Source: Burkholderia stagnalis
GTDB lineage: Bacteria; Pseudomonadota; Gammaproteobacteria; Burkholderiales; Burkholderiaceae
Length of the DNA stretch: 64,000 nt
Direction: 5' to 3'
Assembly (NCBI RefSeq): GCF_902830275.1
Contig: NZ_CADESW010000012.1
Span: 161,467-225,466 of the forward strand
Each line of letters opens with the position of its first letter. Within the stretch, counting starts at the first letter, position 1. Positions 10,105 through 20,484 of this stretch are shown here, piece after piece. The notes under the pieces were generated by a model. The model had not been told where the DNA came from and made no database searches. It saw only the letters and a program-made list of their open reading frames with translations. The translations under genes were made by a program, and so were the position numbers.

Positions 10105-10410
10105 ATGATCCCCGGCGAAATCCTCACCGACGACGGCGAGCACGAACTGAACGCAGGCCGCGCGACGATCGTGCTCACCGTCGCGAACACCGGCGACCGC
10201 CCCGTGCAGGTCGGCTCGCACTACCACTTCCACGAAGTCAACGACGCGCTGTCGTTCGACCGCGCCGCCGCGCGCGGCTTCCGGCTCAACATCGCGGCCG
10301 GCACGGCGGTGCGCTTCGAGCCGGGCCAGACGCGCACCGTCGAGCTCGTCGCGCTCGCGGGCGAACGCGCCGTCTACGGTTTTCAGGGCAAGGTGATGGG
10401 GCCGCTGTAA
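10105..10410 (+). CDS. ureB: Urease subunit beta
   Basis: 101 residues, family length. The beta subunit packs on the catalytic alpha subunit. MIPGEILT at the start, VGSHYHFHEVN and the terminal YGFQGKVMGPL are classic UreB signatures. Spaced 10 bp from ureA and 29 bp from ureC. Confidence 0.97.
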   Translation: MIPGEILTDDGEHELNAGRATIVLTVANTGDRPVQVGSHYHFHEVNDALSFDRAAARGFRLNIAAGTAVRFEPGQTRTVELVALAGERAVYGFQGKVMGPL

Positions 10411-10439
10411 GCCGCGCCCCGCTCTTCAGGAACAGCAAC

Positions 10440-12146
<1,707 letters not shown>

Positions 12147-12163
12147 TTCCCGGTTCTCGTTTC

Positions 12164-12769
12164 ATGCGCACCATCGACAAACGCATTGCCCCGAACGTGA
12201 AGCTCGCCGCGTCGCTCGTTTCGCGCGCGCCGACGCTCACGCTCGCCTACGACGCCCGCTGCAGGAGCCGCCTCGCGGCGACCCTCGACACCGGCGAAGA
12301 CGTCGCGCTCGTGCTGCCGCGCGGCACCGTGCTGCGCGACGGCGACGTGCTCGTCGCCGACGACGGCGCGCTCGTGCGCGTCGCGGCCGCGACCGAAACC
12401 GTGCTGCTCGTGCGCGCGCCGGATCCGCTGACCTTCACGCGCGCCGCGTATCACCTCGGCAACCGCCACACGCCGGTCGAGATCGGCGACGGCTACCTGA
12501 AGCTCGAGGCCGATCCCGTGCTCGCCGACATGCTGCGGCGGCTCGGCGCGCAGGTCGAGCAGGTCGATGCGCCGTTCCAGCCGGAAGCCGGCGCCTATGG
12601 CGGCGGCCACAAGCACGGGCACGACGCGACGTTCGCCGAGGATTACGCGCTCGCGCAGCAGGTGTTCGGCGAGCATCACGGCCACTCGCACTCGCACTCG
12701 CACGATCACGATCACCAGCATGGCCCGGGATGCGCACATGGGCACGGCCACGGTCATGACCACCACTGA
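12164..12769 (+). CDS. ureE: Urease accessory protein UreE, nickel metallochaperone
   Basis: 201 residues from the ATG that begins MRTIDKRIAP. UreE delivers nickel to the UreDFG-urease complex. The N-terminal domain and the NRHTPVEI segment (family NRH motif) are present. The tail has a histidine cluster including GEHHGHSHSHSHDHDHQH and ends GHGHGHDHH, giving high nickel-binding capacity like Klebsiella UreE. The frame is open far upstream inside ureC, but the ATG after the ureC stop is the sensible start. The 3' end overlaps ureF by 14 bp. Confidence 0.93.
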   Translation: MRTIDKRIAPNVKLAASLVSRAPTLTLAYDARCRSRLAATLDTGEDVALVLPRGTVLRDGDVLVADDGALVRVAAATETVLLVRAPDPLTFTRAAYHLGNRHTPVEIGDGYLKLEADPVLADMLRRLGAQVEQVDAPFQPEAGAYGGGHKHGHDATFAEDYALAQQVFGEHHGHSHSHSHDHDHQHGPGCAHGHGHGHDHH

Positions 12770-13436
12770 ACTCGTCGCGCTGCTGCACCTCGCATCGCCG
12801 GCGCTGCCGATCGGTGCGTTCAGCTATTCGCAAGGGCTCGAAGCGGCGCTCGACGCGAACCTGATCCACGACGCCGACACCGCGCGCGACTGGATCGCGA
12901 GCGGCCTCGCCGACGTGCTCGCGCATGGCGAACTGCCGTTCCTCGCACACCAGCTCGCGCGCTGGCACGCGCACGACGCCGACGCGCTCGCGCGCGAGAA
13001 CGCGTGGTTCGTCGCGAGCCGCGAATCGGCGGAGCTGCGCCGCGAGACCGAACAGATGGGCTGGTCGCTCGCGCAGCTCTGCACGTCGCTCGAATGGGGC
13101 GACGAGGCACGCCGTGCAACGCTTGCGGCGATCACGCCGATCGCATTGCCGACCGCATTCGCCTATGCGGCGGCCGCGCACGACGCCCGCCCCGACGCGC
13201 TGCTCGCCGCCTATGCGTTCGGCTGGGTCGAGAACCAGACGGCCGCCGCGCTGAAGGCAGTGCCGCTCGGCCAGCTCGCCGGCCAGAAAATCATCGTCGC
13301 GCTGCGCGGCGCGATCGACGCGGCTGTGCAGCGCGCGCTCGCGACGCCGCCCGACCGGATCAACACGTTCGCGCCGCAGCTCGGCATCCTGTCCGCGCGG
13401 CACGAAACCCAGTACTCGCGGCTGTTCCGCTCCTGA
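12756..13436 (+). CDS. ureF: Urease accessory protein UreF
   Basis: 226 residues from the ATG beginning MTTTELVALLHLASPALPIG. UreF sits between UreD and UreG and controls GTPase-driven nickel insertion. ALPIGAFSYSQGLEAAL and the C-terminal RLFRS are conserved. Earlier in-frame ATGs at 12720 and 12738 read through the ureE histidine region and are less likely. The start overlaps the ureE coding region by 14 bp, implying coupling; ureG follows after 14 bp. Confidence 0.92.
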   Translation: MTTTELVALLHLASPALPIGAFSYSQGLEAALDANLIHDADTARDWIASGLADVLAHGELPFLAHQLARWHAHDADALARENAWFVASRESAELRRETEQMGWSLAQLCTSLEWGDEARRATLAAITPIALPTAFAYAAAAHDARPDALLAAYAFGWVENQTAAALKAVPLGQLAGQKIIVALRGAIDAAVQRALATPPDRINTFAPQLGILSARHETQYSRLFRS

Positions 13437-13450
13437 CCGACCCACACGCC

Positions 13451-14098
13451 ATGAACGCACCCTACTCCCCGTCCGCCCACCGCACGAAGAAACTGCCGCC
13501 GCTGCGCGTCGGCATCGGCGGGCCGGTCGGCTCCGGCAAGACCACGCTGCTCGAAATGCTGTGCAAGGCGATGCGCGACACGTACGACCTCGTCGCGATC
13601 ACCAACGACATCTACACGAAGGAAGACCAGCGCCTGCTGACGGTCGCGGGCGCGCTGCCCGAGGAACGGATCATGGGCGTCGAGACGGGCGGCTGCCCGC
13701 ACACCGCGATCCGCGAGGATGCGTCGATCAACCTCGAAGCCGTCGACCGGATGCTCACGCGCTTCCCCGACGCGGACATCGTGTTCATCGAATCCGGCGG
13801 CGACAACCTCGCGGCGACCTTCAGCCCCGAACTGTCGGACCTGACGATCTACGTGATCGACGTCGCGGGCGGCGAGAAGATTCCGCGCAAGGGCGGCCCC
13901 GGCATCACGAAGTCGGACCTGCTCGTGATCAACAAGACCGACCTCGCGCCGCTCGTCGGCGCGAACCTCGACGTGATGGCGTCCGATACGAAGAAGATGC
14001 GCGGCGCGCGGCCGTACGTGATGACGAACCTGAAGGCGCTCGACGGCGTCGCGGACGTCGTCGCGTTCATCGAGAAGAAGGGATTGCTGAAGGTGTGA
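13451..14098 (+). CDS. ureG: Urease accessory GTPase UreG
   Basis: 215 residues. SIMIBI-class GTPase that powers nickel loading of urease. P-loop GGPVGSGKTTLLE, the nickel-binding metal motif in GVETGGCPHTAIREDAS (Cys-Pro-His), ESGGDNLAATFSPEL and the guanine-specificity motif NKTDLAP are intact. The ATG at 13451 gives the standard family N-terminus. Last gene of the urease set, facing the convergent waaA. Confidence 0.96.
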   Translation: MNAPYSPSAHRTKKLPPLRVGIGGPVGSGKTTLLEMLCKAMRDTYDLVAITNDIYTKEDQRLLTVAGALPEERIMGVETGGCPHTAIREDASINLEAVDRMLTRFPDADIVFIESGGDNLAATFSPELSDLTIYVIDVAGGEKIPRKGGPGITKSDLLVINKTDLAPLVGANLDVMASDTKKMRGARPYVMTNLKALDGVADVVAFIEKKGLLKV

Positions 14099-14109
14099 GC
14101 GGCAAGGCG

Positions 14110-14137
14110 GCGGGCGCATGCACGATGCGGCGCCCGC
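14110..14137 (+). terminator. Hairpin in the ureG-waaA convergent gap
   Basis: GCGGGCGC and GCGCCCGC pair around a 12-nt loop that can itself fold (GCAT/ATGC). It is followed by only a short ATTT, so termination on the plus strand is plausible but weakly supported. Confidence 0.4.
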
Positions 14138-14154
14138 ATTTGCCTACATCACGC

Positions 14155-15492
14155 CTACTCGTCCTGCGCGACCCGCTCGCCGTTCACGACGGGTGGCAGC
14201 AGTGCGGCCAGCACGTCGACCGAGCGCGCGGTCGCGCCGCGATGGCGCGCCGCGAATGCCGCGCCGGCCGCGCCCATCGCGATGCGCCGCGCATGGTCGG
14301 CGAACAGCGCGTCGAGCACGTGCGCGAGATCGAGCGGATCCTCGACCTGCAGCGCGGCGCCGGCCGCGACCGCATCGGCGGTCGCCTGCGTAAAGTTGAA
14401 CACGTGCGGGCCGATCAGCACCGGCACGCCGACCGCGCATGCCTCGATCAGGTTCTGCCCGCCGAGCGGCAGCAGGCTGCCGCCGATGAACGCGACGTCG
14501 GCCGCCGCGTAATACGCGCCCAACTCGCCCATCGAATCGCCGAACAGCACCGTCACGTCGGACGGCAGCGGCGGCGCCGCCGGACGGCCCGCCGCGAGCG
14601 CGGCGGCATCCGCCGCCCAGGCCGAGCGCCGCACGCACTTGCGGTTGCTGCGCGCGACCAGCGCCTCGACTTCGCCGAAGCGCTGCGGATGGCGCGGCAC
14701 CAGGATCAGCAGCGCGTCCGGCGTCTTGACCGCGTCGAACGCCTGCAGCACCAGCGCCTCCTCGTTCTCGCGCGTGCTCGCCGCGACCCACACCGGGCGC
14801 GTGCCGATCGCATCGCGCCACGCGCGGCCGCGCGCCGCGAGCTCCGGCGGCGTCGTCATGTCGAACTTCAGGTTGCCGAGCACCGCCACGTTGCGCGCGC
14901 CGAGCGACGTCAGGCGTTCCGCATCGGCCGGGCTCTGCGCGAGCACCCGCGAGAAGCCGCCGAACACGTCGCGCGTCGCCGCGCCGAACTTCGCCGCGCG
15001 CTTGTACGAACGCGCGGACATCCGCGCATTGGTCAGCACGAGCGGCACGTCCGCGCGGCGGCATTCGTCGATCAGCGTCGGCCACACCTCGGTTTCCATC
15101 ACGAGGCCGAGCGTCGGCCGCCATGCGCGCAGGAAGCGCCGCACCGCGCCCGGCATGTCGTACGGCAGGTAGCAGCGCAGCACGCGATCGCCGAAGATCT
15201 GCGTGCCGGTCGCGCGGCCGCTCGGCGTCATGTGCGTGAGCAGGATGCGCGCGTCCGGGCGCGCCTTCATCAGCGCGTCGATCAGCGGCTGCGCGGCGCG
15301 CGTCTCGCCCACCGACACCGCGTGCACCCAGATCAGCGGCGCGCGGTCGTCCGGCCCGCGGCCCGGCCCGCAGCCGAAGCGCTCGCCGATATGCTCGCGG
15401 TAGCCGCGCTCCTTGCGCGAACGCACGACCAGGCGCACGACCGCGAGCGGCGCGACGAGCCACCACAGCGCGCGATAAATCACCCTCAGCAT
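14155..15492 (-). CDS. waaA: 3-deoxy-D-manno-octulosonate (Kdo) transferase
   Basis: 445 residues. Inner-membrane glycosyltransferase that adds Kdo from CMP-Kdo to the lipid A precursor. An N-terminal membrane anchor (MLRVIYRALWWLVAPLAVVRLVV) is followed by the GT30 signatures WVHAVSVGETRAA, METEVWPTLI and, late, FGDSMGELGAYYAAADVAFIGGSL. Essential step of LPS assembly. Last gene of the minus-strand set waaC-kdoO-waaA, 37 bp after kdoO. Confidence 0.95.
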   Translation of the reverse strand: MLRVIYRALWWLVAPLAVVRLVVRSRKERGYREHIGERFGCGPGRGPDDRAPLIWVHAVSVGETRAAQPLIDALMKARPDARILLTHMTPSGRATGTQIFGDRVLRCYLPYDMPGAVRRFLRAWRPTLGLVMETEVWPTLIDECRRADVPLVLTNARMSARSYKRAAKFGAATRDVFGGFSRVLAQSPADAERLTSLGARNVAVLGNLKFDMTTPPELAARGRAWRDAIGTRPVWVAASTRENEEALVLQAFDAVKTPDALLILVPRHPQRFGEVEALVARSNRKCVRRSAWAADAAALAAGRPAAPPLPSDVTVLFGDSMGELGAYYAAADVAFIGGSLLPLGGQNLIEACAVGVPVLIGPHVFNFTQATADAVAAGAALQVEDPLDLAHVLDALFADHARRIAMGAAGAAFAARHRGATARSVDVLAALLPPVVNGERVAQDE

Positions 15493-15529
15493 GAAGCGGC
15501 CACCTCGTGTCGTCGATTGCGGGGCGCGC

Positions 15530-16414
15530 TCAAACCAGGGCCCTGCCCGTGAGGCGCTCGAGGATGCCGAGCGGCGCGCATTCGCGCCGCACCATCGCGT
15601 CGACCGGCAGGAAGAAGGTCTGCTCGAGCATGAACTGGCCGGACATCACAGCGTGCGAAGTCTGATCCGAGAAACATATCCACACGCTGCCCGGCGGGAA
15701 CGGCATGGTTTCCTGCGGGCTGGTCTTCTGGTAGTCGAGATCGGCCTTCATGCCGTCGTGCAGGTTCAGCATCAGGTGGTCGTACGCGCTGCGCGGCGTC
15801 TTCGTCACGTGCAGCAGGTTCAGCAGCCACGCGGAACCCGGCAATTGCGGCTTGATGCGCGGCAGGAAGCGCTTCGCGACGTCCTCGAACGGCTCGCCGA
15901 CGCGCCACACGCGCGGCGCGCCGGCCGGGTTCACGTTGGTGAACACGCGCAGGATCCGCTCGCCGTAGTTCGGGCGCGACGGGAACGCGTCGACGTGCAG
16001 CCGGCTGTCGTCCTTGCGCCACGACGTCTGGCGCGTTTCGACCTGCATCAGGCGCAGGCTCGTCGGCGCGACGCGCAGCTTGCCGCGATATTCGGGGAAA
16101 AGGCCGTCGACGAGCGCGCCGGCCTGCTGCTGGAAGCGCGCGACGAGCGCGCGCACCGCCGACTGCGTGACGTTGTCGCCGAGCACGCCCGCGAGCGCGC
16201 CGCCGTTCGGCGCGAGGCTGATGTTCTTGCGTTTCGGGTCGGCCAGCGCCGGATCGAGCAGCGCTTCCTCGCCGCCTTCGATTGCGAAGCGCAGGTGCGG
16301 GAAATACAGCACCTTGCCCTCTTCGACCGCGGCCAGCAGCTGCTCGCGCGGCAGCGACAGATTGTGTCCGCGCCAGTCGGCGGACGAGACTTCGATGATC
16401 TGGGATTCGCTCAT
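15530..16414 (-). CDS. kdoO: Kdo hydroxylase (Fe(II)/2-oxoglutarate-dependent)
   Basis: 294 residues. Matches the family of Kdo 3-hydroxylases known from Burkholderia ambifaria and Yersinia pestis, which turn the outer Kdo of LPS into D-glycero-D-talo-oct-2-ulosonic acid (Ko). The iron facial triad can be read as His140 and Asp142 in RLHVDAFP and His254 in SDQTSHAVMSG. No signal peptide, so it acts at the cytoplasmic side. Position between waaC and waaA supports the role. The assignment rests on recognised family resemblance plus context. Confidence 0.85.
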   Translation of the reverse strand: MSESQIIEVSSADWRGHNLSLPREQLLAAVEEGKVLYFPHLRFAIEGGEEALLDPALADPKRKNISLAPNGGALAGVLGDNVTQSAVRALVARFQQQAGALVDGLFPEYRGKLRVAPTSLRLMQVETRQTSWRKDDSRLHVDAFPSRPNYGERILRVFTNVNPAGAPRVWRVGEPFEDVAKRFLPRIKPQLPGSAWLLNLLHVTKTPRSAYDHLMLNLHDGMKADLDYQKTSPQETMPFPPGSVWICFSDQTSHAVMSGQFMLEQTFFLPVDAMVRRECAPLGILERLTGRALV

Positions 16415-16433
16415 GGTCCTGGAGTGCGTGCGG

Positions 16434-17429
16434 TTACAGGAGACCGAAGCCCGCGAGCGCCGACTTCACCTGCGCGATCGACGGGGGCTGGCCCGCCGTG
16501 CCGAGGTTGACGACGTTCGGCGACCAGTAGCCGCCGGTCCGCCAGGCCGTCGCGAAATTGTACAGTTCGACCGTCGGACGCTTCAGCGCGGCGGCGATAT
16601 GAACCAGACCTGTATCAACCCCGACGGTGGCCGCCGCGCCGTCGATCAGGCCGACCACCGCCGGCAGCGACAGCTTCGGCGGCACGATCGCCGCCGCGCC
16701 GAATTCCTTCGCGAGCCGCTCGCTCGTCGCGCGTTCCGCGTCGTTGCCCCACGGCAGCACGAGCGACGCGCCGCGCCGCACCAGCGACTGGCCGAGCTCG
16801 ATCCACGCGGCGTCCGGCCACTGCTTGTCGGCGCGCGACGTCGCATGGACGAACACCACGTACGGCACCGGCAGGTTCAGCCCGAGCGCGGCGACCGCGC
16901 GCGACGCCGCGGCCGTGTCGAGGCCGAAGTCGATCGGGTCGGCCGGCGCCGGCGCCGGATCGCCGAGCGCGGCCGCGACGAGCTGCCGCGTGCGTTCGAC
17001 CACATGGGTGCGCGGCTCGATCGGCACGCGCTTGCGGTAGAAGAAGCGCACCGGCCATTCGTAGCCGGCGCCGTCGGTGCGGTTGCCGAGGCCGACGAGC
17101 GGGCCGCGCGCCCAGCTCGCGACCCACGCGGTCTTGATGAGCCCCTGGCAGTCGATCACGAGGTCGTAGCGCTCGGCGGCGAGCTGCTTGCGGAACGCGC
17201 GGATCTCGCGCCAGGTCGCGCCGGAGAACGGCTTCTTGCGCCAGCGGCGCAGCGAGAACGGCAGCACGCGGCGCACGCCGTCGACGAGCTTCACGAGGTC
17301 GACGAAGCTCTCCTCGACGAGCCAGTCGATCTGCGCATCGGGGTGGCGCCGCCGGATGTCGGCGATCACCGGCATGTTGTGCACGACGTCGCCCAGCGAC
17401 GACACGCGCACGATCAGGATCTTTTGCAC
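16434..17429 (-). CDS. waaC: LPS heptosyltransferase I
   Basis: 331 residues from a GTG that begins the conserved VQKILIVRVSSLGDVVH. GT9 enzyme that adds the first L,D-heptose to Kdo of the LPS inner core. VDTGLVHIAAALKRPTVELY near residues 260-280 is the typical nucleotide-sugar site. An upstream in-frame ATG at 17507 lies inside a terminator hairpin and is rejected. Odd: no clear Shine-Dalgarno; instead a GC hairpin with a T-run ends a few bases before the GTG. Confidence 0.88.
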   Translation of the reverse strand: MQKILIVRVSSLGDVVHNMPVIADIRRRHPDAQIDWLVEESFVDLVKLVDGVRRVLPFSLRRWRKKPFSGATWREIRAFRKQLAAERYDLVIDCQGLIKTAWVASWARGPLVGLGNRTDGAGYEWPVRFFYRKRVPIEPRTHVVERTRQLVAAALGDPAPAPADPIDFGLDTAAASRAVAALGLNLPVPYVVFVHATSRADKQWPDAAWIELGQSLVRRGASLVLPWGNDAERATSERLAKEFGAAAIVPPKLSLPAVVGLIDGAAATVGVDTGLVHIAAALKRPTVELYNFATAWRTGGYWSPNVVNLGTAGQPPSIAQVKSALAGFGLL

Positions 17430-17433
17430 GCTG

Positions 17434-17458
17434 AAAAAACGCCGGCGGACGGCCGGCG
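17434..17458 (-). terminator. Hairpin with T-run immediately before waaC
   Basis: On the minus strand, GCCGGC-loop-GCCGGC (extendable by one outer C/G pair) is followed by GTTTTTT and ends four bases before the waaC GTG. It is formally terminator-like, but so close to the start that it could instead attenuate waaC or mask its ribosome binding site. Confidence 0.5.
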
Positions 17459-17505
17459 ACAGGCATAAAGACGCGATTTTATCGCGGCCGGGGGCCCCGA
17501 TAGAC

Positions 17506-17542
17506 AAAAAGCGGCCGCACGCCTTGCGCGTGCGCCGCTTTT
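17506..17542 (-). terminator. Rho-independent terminator after the phosphomannomutase gene
   Basis: On the minus strand AAAAGCGG and CGCAC pair with GTGCG and CCGCTTTT, with one bulged base, and the structure ends in CTTTTTG. It lies 50-86 bp after the manB stop and should end that transcript. Confidence 0.7.
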
Positions 17543-17591
17543 CGGGGCTGATATCGCTTCATGCCGGCGGCCGCCAGGCCGCCGGTCTCAC

Positions 17592-18986
17592 TCAGAACGG
17601 CAGCTTCACGTCCGGCTTCGCGGCCGTCAGCACGCGGCGGAAGTCTTCCTGGATGCGCTTCAGACCTTCCTGCGTCTCCGATTCGAAACGCATCACGACC
17701 ACCGGCGTCGTATTCGACGAACGTGCGAGGCCGAAGCCGTCCGGATACTCGACGCGCAGCCCGTCGATCGTCACGACTTCGTCCGCGCCGTCGAACGTCG
17801 CTTCCTTCTGCAGCTTCTCGATCAGGCGGAAGTTCTCGCCCTCGTCGAGCCAGAGCTGCAGCTCCGGCGTGCACATCGCGTCCGGCAGCGCGTTGAGCAG
17901 CACGCTCGGATCGGCCGTCTTCGCGAGGATCTCGAGCAGGCGCGCGCCCGTGTAGAGGCCGTCGTCGAAACCGTACCAGCGGTCCTTGAAGAACACGTGG
18001 CCGCTCATCTCGCCCGCGAGCGGCGCGCCGGTTTCGCGCAGCTTCGCCTTCACGAGCGAATGGCCCGTCTTCCACATCAGCGGCTCGCCGCCCTTCTCCT
18101 TCACCCACTGCGCGAGATGGCGCGTGCACTTCACGTCGTAGATGATCTGCGCGCCCGGGTTGCGCGACAGCACTTCCTCGGCGAACAGCATCAGCTGGCG
18201 GTCCGGATAGATGATCTGGCCGTCCTTCGTGACGACGCCGAGGCGGTCGCCGTCGCCGTCGAACGCGAAACCGATTTCCGCGTCGGTTTCCTTCAGCGCG
18301 CGGATCACGTCCTGCAGGTTTTCCGGGTGTGCGGGATCGGGATGGTGGTTCGGGAAGGTGCCGTCGATATCGGTGAACAGCTCGACGAGTTCGCAGCCGA
18401 GCGCCTTGAACAGGCGCGGCGCGAGTTCGCCGGCGACGCCGTTGCCGGCATCGACGACGATCTTCAGCGGCCGCGCCAGCTTGATGTCGCCGGCGATGCG
18501 CGCGACGTACTGATCCGACACGTCGATCTGCTCGTACGTGCCGCTGCCCGACTCGAAGCGCGCGTCGACGATGCGGCGGTACAAGGCCTGGATCTGCTCG
18601 CCGTAGATCGCCGCGCCGCGCAGCACCATCTTGAAGCCGTTGTAGTCCGGCGGATTGTGGCTGCCCGTGACGACGATGCACGAATCGACGCGGCGCTCGC
18701 CGCCCTTCAGCGCGAGCGGCACGCTCGCCGCGAAGTAGCCGACCGGCGTCGGCACCATGCCGACGTCGACGACGTCGACGCCCGCCGCACGCAGGCCGTC
18801 GGCCAGCGCACCGACCAGTTCGGGGCCCGACAGCCGGCCGTCGCGCGCGACGACGACCGCGTCGCCGCCCTGCCCGCGCACTTCGCTGCCGAACGCACGG
18901 CCGATCGCACGCGCCGTATCGGCGTCGAGCGTCTTGCCGACCACGCCGCGGATGTCATATGCCTTGAAGATGGATTGGGAAATCAT
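17592..18986 (-). CDS. manB: Phosphomannomutase/phosphoglucomutase
   Basis: 464 residues from the ATG of MISQSIFKAYDIRG. Alpha-D-phosphohexomutase of the AlgC/ManB type, interconverting hexose 6- and 1-phosphates to feed GDP-mannose and UDP-glucose pools. Phosphoserine loop VVTGSHNPPDYNGFK, metal loop FDGDGDRLG and sugar-binding GEMSGHVFF are intact. Single gene, bounded by a terminator and by the divergent flippase gene. Whether it favours mannose or glucose phosphate cannot be read here. Confidence 0.92.
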   Translation of the reverse strand: MISQSIFKAYDIRGVVGKTLDADTARAIGRAFGSEVRGQGGDAVVVARDGRLSGPELVGALADGLRAAGVDVVDVGMVPTPVGYFAASVPLALKGGERRVDSCIVVTGSHNPPDYNGFKMVLRGAAIYGEQIQALYRRIVDARFESGSGTYEQIDVSDQYVARIAGDIKLARPLKIVVDAGNGVAGELAPRLFKALGCELVELFTDIDGTFPNHHPDPAHPENLQDVIRALKETDAEIGFAFDGDGDRLGVVTKDGQIIYPDRQLMLFAEEVLSRNPGAQIIYDVKCTRHLAQWVKEKGGEPLMWKTGHSLVKAKLRETGAPLAGEMSGHVFFKDRWYGFDDGLYTGARLLEILAKTADPSVLLNALPDAMCTPELQLWLDEGENFRLIEKLQKEATFDGADEVVTIDGLRVEYPDGFGLARSSNTTPVVVMRFESETQEGLKRIQEDFRRVLTAAKPDVKLPF

Positions 18987-19103
18987 CGATTCACTCTCGG
19001 TTGCGTGCATGGAAACTATTGGCCGCCTGGTCGGCGGCGCCCGGCATGGCGGCCGGGGCCTGCCGGGGTGGGTCGAGATGGCGGAAGCGACCCCGAACCC
19101 ACT

Positions 19104-19109
19104 TATAAT
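19104..19109 (+). promoter_or_regulatory. Candidate -10 box for the flippase operon
   Basis: TATAAT occurs in the 241-bp divergent gap between manB and the flippase gene, about 119 bp before the latter. No good -35 hexamer is present at 16-18 bp, so this is a weak call. Confidence 0.3.
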
Positions 19110-19227
19110 CGCTCGTTTTGATTACGCGGATACCGCCCATTTTAATGCCTAGCCGTTCCGCCGCCGCAAAACGGGCGCCCGCCGGCGCCGTTGCGCCCGC
19201 CCCGTGCGCCTGCCGGCGCGCCGCGCC

Positions 19228-20484
19228 ATGCTGAAGCGTCTCGCCAACCCTGACGTCGCGAAAGCCGTCTCGAACCTGGTCTGGCTGGGGCTCGAACGGC
19301 TCACGCAGATCGGCGTCGCGATCGCGGTCAGCGGCCTTCTGGCCCGCTATTTCGGGCCGGACGTGTTCGGCAAATGGCAGTATGCGAATACGCTGCTCCT
19401 CGTGCTGGCGCCGCTCACCTGGGTGTGCGGCGCGGAAATCCTGGTTCCGACCATCGTGCAGCGGCCGGCCGAACAGCTCGGCGCCGTGCTCGGCAGCGCG
19501 TTCGCGCTGCGCATCGCCGTGTCGGCCGCCGCACTCGCCGCGACCTGGATCGCGATCGCCGCCGGCGCGTTCGATCCGCTCGTCGGCGCGATGCTCGCCG
19601 GCCTCGCGGTGACGATGATCTTCCGCGAACCGTTCGTCGGCGTCGTCAACGCGTGGCTGCAGAGCATGACGTACAGCAAGCCGCAGCTCGTCGCCAGCAT
19701 GGTCACGGCGCTCGCCAAGGCCGCGCTCGTGTGGCTGCTGGTGCGCGCCGCCGCCGGGCCCGCGCGCTTCGCGTGGCTGTGGGCACTCGAGGCCGCCGCG
19801 ATCGGCGCCGTGCTGCTGCTGTACTTCCGTCACCGCCACGGCGGCACGCTCGGCTGGCGCATCGAGCGGGCGCTGTTCCGGCATTTCGCGACGGCCGGCA
19901 CGGTGTTCTGGCTCGGCCTCATCTGCATGTACCTGTTCCTCAAGCTCGACCGCCTGATGCTCGAGCGCGCCGTGTCGTTCGCCGATCTCGGCCGCTATGC
20001 CGCCGCGCAGCAGCTCAACGAGAACTGGATCACGCTCGCGCTGATGCTCGCGCAGACCATCGCGCCCGCGTTCGTGTACCGCGTGCAGGACGTCGCGCGG
20101 CTGCGCCGCAACATCGTCCGGCTGATCGCGATGACGGCCGCCCTGATGGCCGCCGGCGCGCTCGTGCTCGACGCGGCCGCGCCGCTGATCGTCGGCAAGG
20201 TGTTCGGGCCCGGCTACGAAGCGTCGGTCGACATCTTCCGCTGGGCCGTCTGGCTGTCCGTGCCGGCCGGCGTCGAGGCGATAGGCAATCTTATCGTTCT
20301 CAAATATCAAGCAAAATTCGTGTTGCTGGCAAAGTGGCTGCTCGCGCTCGCGATCGCCGCGCTCGTCAACCTGGTCGCGATCCCGCGGCTCGGCCTGTAC
20401 GGCGCGCTCGTCGGGCTGGCCGGCGGCTATCTCGCCGCCGCTGCGGTCAATTTTTATTACATCCGTTTCAAGCTGCGCTCATGA
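19228..20484 (+). CDS. Polysaccharide flippase of the Wzx/MOP family
   Basis: 418 residues from the ATG of MLKRLANPDVAKAVS. About twelve hydrophobic helices spread over the whole length, and the N-terminal pattern GLLARYFGPDVFGKWQYANT resembles O-unit flippases that move undecaprenyl-linked oligosaccharides across the inner membrane. First gene of a five-gene plus-strand glycan operon; its stop overlaps the next start by 4 bp. A GTG at 19204 would add eight residues. Confidence 0.8.
   Translation: MLKRLANPDVAKAVSNLVWLGLERLTQIGVAIAVSGLLARYFGPDVFGKWQYANTLLLVLAPLTWVCGAEILVPTIVQRPAEQLGAVLGSAFALRIAVSAAALAATWIAIAAGAFDPLVGAMLAGLAVTMIFREPFVGVVNAWLQSMTYSKPQLVASMVTALAKAALVWLLVRAAAGPARFAWLWALEAAAIGAVLLLYFRHRHGGTLGWRIERALFRHFATAGTVFWLGLICMYLFLKLDRLMLERAVSFADLGRYAAAQQLNENWITLALMLAQTIAPAFVYRVQDVARLRRNIVRLIAMTAALMAAGALVLDAAAPLIVGKVFGPGYEASVDIFRWAVWLSVPAGVEAIGNLIVLKYQAKFVLLAKWLLALAIAALVNLVAIPRLGLYGALVGLAGGYLAAAAVNFYYIRFKLRS

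Noticed and set aside
17430..17507. Longer waaC protein from the ATG at 17507
   Set aside because: That start lies inside a terminator hairpin and adds 26 residues not expected before the conserved heptosyltransferase N-terminus.
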